Shown here piece after piece: positions 32,913-40,066 of a DNA stretch of 64,000 nt. The DNA comes from CBDBCU01 sp965242615 (GTDB lineage: Bacteria; Chloroflexota; Dehalococcoidia; Lucifugimonadales; UBA3495). Under the pieces are notes generated by a model that saw only the letters and a list, made by a program, of their open reading frames with translations, ran no database searches and was not told where the DNA came from. Position numbers and translations under genes: made by a program. The stretch lies in contig CBDESR010000005.1 in NCBI GenBank assembly GCA_965242615.1, positions 2,108,001 to 2,172,000 of the forward strand, given 5' to 3'. The first letter of the stretch is position 1. Every line of letters begins with the position of its first letter.

Positions 32913-33408
32913 CCAGCCGGATGTGCAGAGCGCCAAGGATATGACGGACCAGGTGTTGGCGCAGTATCTGGAGCAAGGGGTCTGGCCGGCAGAGGATGGG
33001 GACGGGTCGCTTAACGATTTGCTGGCGCAAGCCCGGGCCGGGGATTACTTGGCAATTCTGGCTTATTTGCCGGATACGCCGGCGATTGGGGAAGGGATTG
33101 ACGAGATACGCCGGCGGGTGGGAGAGAAGTACGGCATTGCGGCGACAGCCGGGTTCGGGCCGCGCTATTTGCACTCGACCGGGCAACTGCATAAGGGCGG
33201 GCCGAATTCGGGGCTGTTTCTGCAACTGACGGCCGACCACGAAAGGGAGATTGCCATTCCGGGGCGGCGGTATAACTTGAATGCGCTGGCGGACGCGCAG
33301 GCGGCGGGGGATTTGCAGGCGTTGCGGAACCGGGGCCGGCGGGCAGTGCGGATACATTTGGGGGACGACCCGGTGGCGGGATTGCGGCAGATTGGGGCGG
33401 AAATTTAG
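32833..33408 (+). CDS. pgi: Glucose-6-phosphate isomerase, second part (frameshifted gene)
   Basis: This is the C-terminal part of the same isomerase, 191 residues if counted from its own ATG: FYRWEYATSIAGRLLNLHPFDQPDVQSAKD, PAIGEGIDEIRRRVGEKYGI and STGQLHKGGPNSGLF with the late catalytic region. It is unlikely to be translated on its own, since the ATG lies inside the overlap and no ribosome site is visible. Together with the first part it forms one enzyme of about 560 residues that interconverts glucose-6-phosphate and fructose-6-phosphate. Sequencing error, a true mutation or programmed slippage at the G run are all possible. Confidence 0.8.
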   Translation: MIWGAEFYRWEYATSIAGRLLNLHPFDQPDVQSAKDMTDQVLAQYLEQGVWPAEDGDGSLNDLLAQARAGDYLAILAYLPDTPAIGEGIDEIRRRVGEKYGIAATAGFGPRYLHSTGQLHKGGPNSGLFLQLTADHEREIAIPGRRYNLNALADAQAAGDLQALRNRGRRAVRIHLGDDPVAGLRQIGAEI

Positions 33409-33425
33409 GTGTCGTTTGCGGGGTT

Positions 33426-33523
33426 CTGGATTCCCGTTTTCACGGGAAGGACGGTAGTAGGTCGGGCAGGAATGACGGTAAGGTGGGACGGGACTGGATT
33501 CCCGTTTTCACGGGAAGGACGGT
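33426..33523. repeat. Two identical 30-bp REP-like units
   Basis: The same 30 bp, CTGGATTCCCGTTTTCACGG plus GAAGGACGGT, occurs at 33426-33455 and 33494-33523; each contains the short palindrome CCCGTTTTCACGGG and is followed after about 15 bp by GGAATGACGGTA. Related variants lie at about 22020-22050 and 46235-46280. They fill the gap between pgi and gnd. Confidence 0.75.
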
Positions 33524-33590
33524 GGGGCGGGATTGGAATGACGGTAGGACGGGATGGGAAAGGCGGGAAGGAAAGCAAGGGGATAGAAGT

Positions 33591-34499
33591 ATGGAACTGG
33601 CGATGATTGGCTTGGGTCGGATGGGCGGCAATATGGCGCAGCGGCTGCTGCGGGGCGGGCATCGGGTAGTGGCTTATGATGCCAGCGGGGATGCTGTGGC
33701 GGCCAGTCAGGAACAGGGCGCGACCGGGGCGGCAAGCCTCGAGGAAGTGGTGGCGTTGCTGACGCCGCCGCGGGCGGTGTGGCTGATGCTGCCGCAAGGG
33801 CAAGTTACTAACGATACCATCGACCGGCTGCGGCCGCTGCTGGCGGCCGGGGATGTGATTCTGGACGGGGGGAATGCCAACTATAAGGATACCATCGGTC
33901 AAGCCGAAAGGCTGGCGGTGGACGGGATTGAGTTGATGGATGTGGGTACCAGCGGCGGTATCTGGGGGCTGACCGAGGGTTATTCGCTGATGGTGGGCGG
34001 CAAGGCGGAAACCTTTCGGCGGCTGGAGCCGATTTTTCAGACTTTGGCGCCGGCGGCGGATAAGGGCTACTGCTATGCGGGGCCGGCGGGGGCGGGGCAT
34101 TTTGTCAAGATGGTGCATAACGGGGTGGAGTATGCGCTGATGCAAGCCTACGCCGAGGGTTTTGAGTTGATGGCGGCCAAGACGGAGTTTGACCTGGATT
34201 TGGCGGCGATTGCGGAAACCTGGCGGCACGGCAGCGTAGTGCGCTCCTGGCTGCTGGATTTGACGGTGGCGGCGTTGGAGGAAAACCCGGGTTTGGCGGG
34301 ATTGGAGGCGTATGTGGAGGATTCCGGGGAAGGGCGCTGGACGGTGCAGGAGGCGGTGGATTTGGCGGTGCCGATACCGGCGATTACGCTGTCCTTGCAG
34401 CAGCGGTTTCGGTCGCGGCAGGAGCAGCCCTTTGGGGCGAAGCTGCTGGCGGCGCTGCGGAATCAGTTCGGGGGACACGGGGTTCGGAGGTCGGAATAA
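33591..34499 (+). CDS. gnd: 6-phosphogluconate dehydrogenase, short form
   Basis: The 302-residue enzyme has the NAD(P) motif MIGLGRMGGNMAQRL at the N terminus, LDGGNANYKDT, the signature LMDVGTSGGIWGLTEGYSLMVGG and the active-site GAGHFVKMVHNGVEYALMQA with the catalytic Lys. It decarboxylates 6-phosphogluconate to ribulose-5-phosphate. The length of about 300 residues is that of the short, decarboxylating NAD-type enzyme (GntZ/YqeC-like), not the 470-residue form. The stop overlaps the zwf start by one base (TAATG). Upstream of the ATG a ribosome site (GGAAGGAAAG) lies after the REP units. Confidence 0.92.
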   Translation: MELAMIGLGRMGGNMAQRLLRGGHRVVAYDASGDAVAASQEQGATGAASLEEVVALLTPPRAVWLMLPQGQVTNDTIDRLRPLLAAGDVILDGGNANYKDTIGQAERLAVDGIELMDVGTSGGIWGLTEGYSLMVGGKAETFRRLEPIFQTLAPAADKGYCYAGPAGAGHFVKMVHNGVEYALMQAYAEGFELMAAKTEFDLDLAAIAETWRHGSVVRSWLLDLTVAALEENPGLAGLEAYVEDSGEGRWTVQEAVDLAVPIPAITLSLQQRFRSRQEQPFGAKLLAALRNQFGGHGVRRSE

Positions 34500-36022
34500 T
34501 GGTTTTGTCCGCGACTGCCGCCGATTTTGCCGCCGTAGCCGCCGCGCTGGAGGATGCGCGGGGCATTACCAGTTTGATAATTTTCGGGGCCAGCGGGGAT
34601 TTGACGCGGCGCAAGCTGATGCCGGCGTTGTGCAATCTGTATTCCAAGGGGCGGATCCCCCGGGAGCTGCGGATTATCGGAGTGGCGCGGGCGGAGATGA
34701 CTACCGCCGATTATCGGGAGTTCATCCACCGGGAGATGGGGGCGACCGGCGGATTTCAGCCGAATGATGCGGAATGGGCGGCCTTTTCGGCGCGGATTAC
34801 CTATTTGATGGCGGATGTGGATTCGCAGGAAAGCCTGCGGGAACTGGAGGCGCATCTGGAGGAATTGGAAAGTTTCGACCCGGAAGTGTCGAACCGGCTT
34901 TACTATCTGGCAATTGCGCCGAGTTTGTACCGGGCGGCGATTACCGGCTTGGGAGCGGCGGGAATGGCTGAGGACAGCAAGGGCTGGCGGCGGGTAGTGG
35001 TGGAAAAGCCCTTTGGCACCGATTTGGCGACGGCCCGGGAGTTGAATGATGTAGCCCATTCGGTTTTTCAGGAAAATCAGGTTTTCCGGATTGACCATTA
35101 CCTGGGCAAGGAAACGGTGCAGAACCTGCTGGTGTTCCGGTTTGCCAACACCATTTTTGAACCGATTTGGAACCGCAACTATATCGACCAGGTGCAGATT
35201 ACGGTTGCGGAGTCGCTGAAGGTTTCGGAGCGGGCGGATTACTATGACCAAACCGGGGTGCTGCGGGATATGTTTCAGAACCATCTGATGCAGCTGCTGT
35301 GTCTGGTGGCGATGGAGCCGCCGTATGTGTTTGAGGCGGAGGCGCTGCGGAATGAAAAGGCCAAGGTGCTAAAGTCGGTGCGGCCGATACACCACAGCGA
35401 GGTGGGGCAACATTTGATTGCCGGTCAGTACGAAGGCTACCGGCAGGAGCCGGGAGTGGCGGCGGCATCGCGGACGCCGACTTACGCCGCGCTGCGGTTG
35501 TTTGTGGACAACTGGCGGTGGCAAGGCGTTCCTTTTTATCTGCGGTCGGGCAAGGGGATGGAGGATAAGACGACGGAAATCATCATTCAGTTCCGCCATC
35601 CGCCGCATATCCTTTTCCCGTTGGCGGCGGATGAGGAAGTGCCGTCGAATATGCTGGCAATCTGCGTACAGCCGGATGAGGGGTTTCGGCTGGAGTTTCA
35701 GTCGAAGGTGCCGGACGCCGGGCTGCAGATGCGGAAGGTGGAGTTGGAGTTTCACTATCAGGAGGAGTTTGGGGGGGATTTGCCGGATGCCTACGAGCGG
35801 CTGCTGATGGATGCGCTGAACGGGGATGCGGCGCTGTTCACCCGGGGGGATGAGATTGAACAGGCGTGGCGGATTATGGATCCGTTGATTGAGTGGCTGG
35901 GCAGCCCGGCGGCACCGCCGCCGGATAGTTATGCGCCGGGGGAATGGGGGCCGGCGGCGGCGGATGAGTTTCTGAAAGCGGATGGCGGGCGGGTTTGGCT
36001 GCGCGGCTGCTGCGAGCACTGA
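34499..36022 (+). CDS. zwf: Glucose-6-phosphate 1-dehydrogenase
   Basis: The 507-residue enzyme begins with the NADP-binding IIFGASGDLTRRKLMPALCNL and contains VVEKPFGTDLATAR and the active-site signature FRIDHYLGKETVQN with its substrate-binding Lys and His. It makes 6-phosphogluconolactone, the entry of the oxidative pentose-phosphate pathway. It overlaps gnd by one base and is followed, 45 bp later, by the selenoprotein-like DsbA gene. Length is normal. Confidence 0.95.
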   Translation: MVLSATAADFAAVAAALEDARGITSLIIFGASGDLTRRKLMPALCNLYSKGRIPRELRIIGVARAEMTTADYREFIHREMGATGGFQPNDAEWAAFSARITYLMADVDSQESLRELEAHLEELESFDPEVSNRLYYLAIAPSLYRAAITGLGAAGMAEDSKGWRRVVVEKPFGTDLATARELNDVAHSVFQENQVFRIDHYLGKETVQNLLVFRFANTIFEPIWNRNYIDQVQITVAESLKVSERADYYDQTGVLRDMFQNHLMQLLCLVAMEPPYVFEAEALRNEKAKVLKSVRPIHHSEVGQHLIAGQYEGYRQEPGVAAASRTPTYAALRLFVDNWRWQGVPFYLRSGKGMEDKTTEIIIQFRHPPHILFPLAADEEVPSNMLAICVQPDEGFRLEFQSKVPDAGLQMRKVELEFHYQEEFGGDLPDAYERLLMDALNGDAALFTRGDEIEQAWRIMDPLIEWLGSPAAPPPDSYAPGEWGPAAADEFLKADGGRVWLRGCCEH

Positions 36023-36067
36023 CCGGGCAATTTCCCATAGCGTACCGCACGCAATAAGGAGGGAGTT

Positions 36068-36667
36068 ATGACTACTACGAACCCGGCCACGGTAACGGTC
36101 TGGTACGATTACACTTGACCGTGGTGCTATGTCGGCCTGGTCAGGCTGGACGAAGCGGCGGCGGAAACCGGGGCGGTGATTGACCGTCGTCCTTATCTGC
36201 TGGCCCCGGAACGGCCGGCGGCGGGAGAAGCGCGGCCGTTGCGGGAGGGGGAGACGGAGACGGATTTGACCCCGGAGTGGCAGGAACGGGCGCGGCAGGC
36301 GGGCATCGTAATGCGCCGCCCGGCCATCGCGCCCAATACCAACCTGGCGCACGAGGCTACGGCTTACGCCAAGGCGCAGGGGTTGGATGGGGAGTTTCAT
36401 CACGCGGCGGCCCGGGCTTATTGGGCGGAGGGCGTGGATTTGGGCGAGCGGGCGGCGCTGCTGGCAATCGCTGAAAGCTGCGGGCTGGATGCGGCCGGCT
36501 TGGCCGCCGCGCTGGAGGCGGGGGAGTATCGCCAGTATGTGCTGGCGGAACATCAGGCGGCTAAAGAGTTGGGCATTTTCGGCACGCCGACTTATCGGGT
36601 GAACGGCGGCGCGCCGGATTTCGGGGATAAGAGCGTGGGGGAGCTGCGGGAGCTGTTGGGCGGGTAG
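36068..36667 (+). CDS. DsbA/FrnE-like thiol-disulfide protein with in-frame UGA for selenocysteine
   Basis: AAGGAGGGAG precedes an ATG (36068) that opens a 199-residue frame containing a single in-frame TGA at 36116-36118 (codon 17). The context is WYDYT-UGA-PWCYVG; family members read CPWC here, so the first redox Cys is replaced by selenocysteine. Downstream sequence (RRPYLLAPERP, the helical part, and GIFGTPTYRVNG with the cis-proline) is the FrnE-type DsbA fold. A hairpin with a GGUC apical loop starts 13 nt after the TGA, like a bacterial SECIS. The gene closes the pgi-gnd-zwf operon. An annotation program would report only the shorter ORF from 36176. Confidence 0.8.
36131..36151 (+). 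promoter_or_regulatory. Candidate bacterial SECIS hairpin
   Basis: GUC-G-GCCU, loop GGUC (36139-36142) and AGGC-UG-GAC form a small stem-loop just downstream of the TGA at 36116. A GU-containing apical loop about 20 nt after the UGA is what SelB recognises in fdhF mRNA, where the loop is also GGUC. Confidence 0.6.
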
Positions 36668-36691
36668 GGTAGCGCGAACGGTTGACTAATG

Positions 36692-36740
36692 AAAGAACCC
36701 GGGGCAAGGCGCAAGATGCTGCGCGGTTCCGGGTTCTTTT
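36692..36740 (+). terminator. Intrinsic terminator of the pentose-phosphate operon
   Basis: An 11-bp stem AAAGAACCCGG (36692-36702)/CCGGGTTCTTT (36729-36739) with a 26-nt loop ends in a T run. It lies 25 bp after the selenoprotein stop. Confidence 0.8.
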
Positions 36741-36773
36741 GATTCTCTCCGGTGAAAAGGGCGGCTGAGGGAA

Positions 36774-37433
36774 TCAGATTGCCGGCTCCGGGGGCGGTTC
36801 CGCCGGCTCCGGGCGGGGCGGCAGCAAGTCGTCGACGGCAAACTCGAGGTCGGGCAGGGAGACCAGGCGGATTTTGTCACCGCGGCGGTAGATAGTTCGC
36901 TGGGCGTAACCGTCGGGGCCGGGGTTGGTTAAATGTTCGAGGCAATCCTCGGGCAGGTTCATCAGGAGCATTTCCGGGATGCCGGCGGCGGCGTAGAGTT
37001 TGGATTTGATTTCCCGGTCGTAGTCCAGGGTGGTGTCGGAGACTTCGACGACGGCCAGGATGTCCTCCGGGCCGGGCTGGAAACCGGCGTAATAATCCTC
37101 CCGGAATACCAGCAAGGCAAGGTCCGGTTCCGGTTCGCAATGTTCGCCCAAGCGAATGGCGCCTTGGGTGCGGACAATGAAGCGGCCGCGGGAAACTTCG
37201 GCGAAGGGCAAAGTCAAACGGTCGACGCCGCTGCCGTGCAAAGGGCCAATGGGAGCCATAAGAACGATTTCTCCGGCGATAAGCTCGACCCGCTCGGTGG
37301 GGTTCAGGATGCCTACTTCAGCCAACCGGTAGTATTCCGCTACGGTGAACTTGCGGGTCTGGCGGGTTTGTTGCGGGGCCGCCGGGGCCGGAGCCGAGAT
37401 TGCCGGCGGGGCTTTTGCCGGGGCGGTAGTCAT
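36774..37433 (-). CDS. Uma2-family (DUF820) PD-(D/E)xK nuclease-like protein
   Basis: The 219-residue protein matches Uma2: FTVAEYYRLAEVGILNPTERVELIAGEIVLMAPIG near the front, GAIRLGEHCEPEPDLALLV, and ILAVVEVSDTTLDYDREIKSKLYAAAGIPEMLLMN. The D ... EVSD ... K residues form a PD-(D/E)xK-like active site. The N-terminal 25 residues are an Ala/Pro-rich tail. Uma2 proteins are abundant in Chloroflexota and cyanobacteria, often in many copies; their role is unknown. It stands alone, converging on the pentose-phosphate operon. Confidence 0.88.
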   Translation of the reverse strand: MTTAPAKAPPAISAPAPAAPQQTRQTRKFTVAEYYRLAEVGILNPTERVELIAGEIVLMAPIGPLHGSGVDRLTLPFAEVSRGRFIVRTQGAIRLGEHCEPEPDLALLVFREDYYAGFQPGPEDILAVVEVSDTTLDYDREIKSKLYAAAGIPEMLLMNLPEDCLEHLTNPGPDGYAQRTIYRRGDKIRLVSLPDLEFAVDDLLPPRPEPAEPPPEPAI

Positions 37434-37527
37434 CGGTGCGTCTCCTGTTGAGGGTAAGGGGGATAATTCCCGGAAGGATGATAAACCTTCGGCCCTTTTG
37501 CGGCAATGGCAGCCAGCCGGCCGCTTT

Positions 37528-38097
37528 TCACGGCCGCGGTTGCCCCCGTCCCCCGCGGCCGCCGTTGCCGCCGCCAGTAAAGGGGTTGGCGGTACCTTCC
37601 GGGATAATCAGGATGCTGCGGGCTTGAAAGATGCTGCCATCGGCATTGGGCCGGCCGCCAATCCGCACCGTGGTGCCGGCGGTTAATTCCGCCCGGTCGG
37701 CCGGGGCTATTTGGGTCAAGGCGGTATCATCATTCAGAGTGACCAGAGTGTCGCCTTGGGGCGTGGTCAGAGAAAGGGTGTTGCCGTCCACGGCGGCTAC
37801 GGTTCCGGTCAAGCCGCCGCGGCCGCCGCCAAGGCCGCCGGGCGTTGCTCCCTCCGGGAAACCGCCATCCGCGCCCGGCGGAGCATCAAAACCGCCGCCG
37901 CCCGGCCCGGGTGCCGCCCCTGCCGGAATGCCAACCGGTTCCGCCCCGCCGCCGGCAAAAGCGCCGTCCAGCCCCGGCGGCAGCGTATCCGCGGCGGCTT
38001 GGCTGCGGCCATAGACTACGCCGCCCACAAAAGAGCCGCCGAGGGCCGCCCCCAGAATCACCACCATAACCAGCAGTATCAGAAAGGATTTGTTCAT
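37528..38097 (-). CDS. Membrane-anchored Gly/Pro-rich protein with a small beta domain
   Basis: The 189-residue protein has one N-terminal membrane anchor (FLILLVMVVILGAALGGSFVGGVVYG), a Gly/Pro-rich linker of about 60 residues, then a beta-type domain of about 70 residues (LTGTVAAVDGNTLSLTTPQGDTLVTLNDDTALTQ), the pattern of DUF5666-like OB-type domains seen in exported proteins, and an RGGRGQ tail. It is the last gene of the MacAB-like operon, 20 bp after the permease gene. It may be an accessory of the transporter, but the function is unknown. Confidence 0.7.
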   Translation of the reverse strand: MNKSFLILLVMVVILGAALGGSFVGGVVYGRSQAAADTLPPGLDGAFAGGGAEPVGIPAGAAPGPGGGGFDAPPGADGGFPEGATPGGLGGGRGGLTGTVAAVDGNTLSLTTPQGDTLVTLNDDTALTQIAPADRAELTAGTTVRIGGRPNADGSIFQARSILIIPEGTANPFTGGGNGGRGGRGQPRP

Positions 38098-38117
38098 TTC
38101 CCGCTCCCTTATTTCCC

Positions 38118-39365
38118 CTATTCGAAGCGCAGTGCCTGGATGGGATGCAGCCGGGCGGCGCGCAGGGCCGGATATATGCCAAAGAACAAGCCAATACCCG
38201 CTGATACGCCCAAAGCCAGCAGGGCGATATTCCAGTTAATCGCCGTTTGCAGGGGTTCATCGCCGAACAGGGGCCGGCCGCGCATCAGCAGGGCAATGGA
38301 CGCCCCGAAAAGCACCCCCAAACCGCCGCCGCTCAAGCTGAGCAGGGTAGCCTCGACCATAAACTGCATCAGAATATCGCGCCGTTTCGCCCCCATCGCC
38401 TTGCGGATGCCGATTTCCCGGGTGCGCTCCGTTACCGAAACCAGCATAATGTTCATAATCCCGATGCCGCCGACCAGCAGGGAAATGCCGGCAATAGCGC
38501 CGAGGAAAAGGACAAAGGTGTTGGTAGTCTGCTGGATGGCTTCGATGGTTTCCTGCTGACTGCTGATGATGAAATCGTCCTCGTCAGTAATGCGGTGGCG
38601 GAGCCGCAGCACGGTGGCGATTTCCCGCATCCCGGCGTCCATCATCGCCACGCTGGGCATCTGGACATTGATGGCGTCCACGCTGATGCCGCCCTGAGTA
38701 GTGCGCTGGGAACTGAGCCGGTAGTAAGCGGTAGTAATCGGCACCAGGATCTGGTCGTCAAGACTGCCGAGAAAGCCGCCGCCCTTGCTTTCCAAGACGC
38801 CGATAACCCGGAATTGGCGGCCGTTGATGCGGATGGGCTGGCCGATGGAATCGAGATTGCCGAACAGAGTATCCTCGACCGCCGCGCCGAGGATGGCAAC
38901 TTGCGACCGGTTTTCCAACTGGCCGGCGGTGATGAAACTGCCCTTTTCCACCGGGAAATTGCGGACGGCGGCGTATTCCGGGGTTACGCCTACTATCTGG
39001 GTAAAGGTATTGTTGCGCCCGGCCGCGACCTGCCCGCCGGCGCGGAGTTCCGGGGCCACGGCGGCTACCGAGGGGGCAAAAACCGGGTCTTGCAGGGCGT
39101 AGGCATCCGCTAGAGTCAAAGTGTTGGCGCTGCCGGCGCCGCGGCCCAAGCCGCCCTCAAAGGAACCGCCGGGCCAGACAAAAATCAGGTTGGAACCCAT
39201 GGACTCGATTTGGGCGGTAATCGTCTGCTGCACGCCCTGCCCAATAGCCATCAGCGCAATGACCGCGCTGACCCCAATGACAATGCCGAGCAGAGTCAGG
39301 GTGGAACGCAGTTTGTTCGCGCCCAAAGATGCCAGGGAAATGCGGAAAGTGGTTAAGGGATTCAT
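38118..39365 (-). CDS. MacB/FtsX-type ABC transporter permease
   Basis: The 415-residue permease has the typical layout: first membrane segment (LTLLGIVIGVSAVIALMAIG), a periplasmic MacB-PCD domain (about 45-260), and three C-terminal membrane segments including LGAIAGISLLVGGIGIMNIMLVSVTERTREIGIRKAMGA, the FtsX signature. It overlaps the ATPase gene by 4 bp. With the adaptor protein it should export a substrate or a lipid-linked molecule from the cytoplasmic face or the membrane. Confidence 0.92.
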   Translation of the reverse strand: MNPLTTFRISLASLGANKLRSTLTLLGIVIGVSAVIALMAIGQGVQQTITAQIESMGSNLIFVWPGGSFEGGLGRGAGSANTLTLADAYALQDPVFAPSVAAVAPELRAGGQVAAGRNNTFTQIVGVTPEYAAVRNFPVEKGSFITAGQLENRSQVAILGAAVEDTLFGNLDSIGQPIRINGRQFRVIGVLESKGGGFLGSLDDQILVPITTAYYRLSSQRTTQGGISVDAINVQMPSVAMMDAGMREIATVLRLRHRITDEDDFIISSQQETIEAIQQTTNTFVLFLGAIAGISLLVGGIGIMNIMLVSVTERTREIGIRKAMGAKRRDILMQFMVEATLLSLSGGGLGVLFGASIALLMRGRPLFGDEPLQTAINWNIALLALGVSAGIGLFFGIYPALRAARLHPIQALRFE

Positions 39366-40039
39366 CCGGCCGCCACCGCATCACTGACAATCAAGCCGTC
39401 GCGCATCGCAATAACCCGTTGGGCGGCGGCGGCAATGTCCGGTTCGTGGGTTACGATAATCACGGTCAAACCCTCCTGCCGGTTCAGCCGCTGCAAAATG
39501 GCGACCACTTCGGCGCTGGATTGGCTGTCGAGATTGCCGGTCGGTTCGTCCGCCATCAGGATACTGGGGTCTTTGACCAATGCGCGGGCAATGCCGACCC
39601 GCTGCTGCTGCCCGCCGGAAAGTTCAGTAGGTCGATGCTTGACCCGGTCGGCCAAGCCAACCCGGTCGAGGGCTTGCAAGGAACGGCGGCGGCCGTGGCG
39701 GCCGTTGCCGTAAAGCAGCGGCAACTCCACATTGGCTAAAGCGGTCAGCCGGGGCAGCAGGTTGTAGGTCTGAAAGACAAAGCCGATTTTACGATTGCGG
39801 ATTTCGGCCAAGCGGTTGTCGCCCAAGCGGGCCACATTCTCCCCCTCGAGGTAATACTCCCCGGAAGTGGGGACATCGAGGCAGCCGAGAATGTTCATCA
39901 TCGTGGATTTGCCGGAGCCGGAGGCGCCCATAATGGCAACCATCTCCCCGGCTTGAATGGATAGGGAAACGCCGCGCAACGCGCCTACTTCCACGCTGCC
40001 CATCCGGTAGGTTTTGGTTACTGCTTTCAGTTCAATCAT
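39362..40039 (-). CDS. MacB/LolD-type ABC transporter ATPase
   Basis: The 225-residue ATPase contains Walker A GASGSGKS (41-48), the Q-loop FVFQTYNLLP, LSGGQQQRVGIARALVKDP and the Walker B ILMADEPTGNLD, plus the switch His in IVTHEPD. It is the nucleotide-binding partner of the overlapping permease. RBS-like spacing and the 27-bp gap to the adaptor gene confirm a co-expressed tripartite-type transporter. Confidence 0.93.
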   Translation of the reverse strand: MIELKAVTKTYRMGSVEVGALRGVSLSIQAGEMVAIMGASGSGKSTMMNILGCLDVPTSGEYYLEGENVARLGDNRLAEIRNRKIGFVFQTYNLLPRLTALANVELPLLYGNGRHGRRRSLQALDRVGLADRVKHRPTELSGGQQQRVGIARALVKDPSILMADEPTGNLDSQSSAEVVAILQRLNRQEGLTVIIVTHEPDIAAAAQRVIAMRDGLIVSDAVAAG

Positions 40040-40066
40040 CGGACACGCCCCGGGTAGGGAATGGTG

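Noticed and set aside
36176..36667. Short DsbA-like gene starting at 36176
   Set aside because: It lacks the redox motif and a ribosome site, whereas the frame upstream up to 36068 has both, interrupted only by the TGA.
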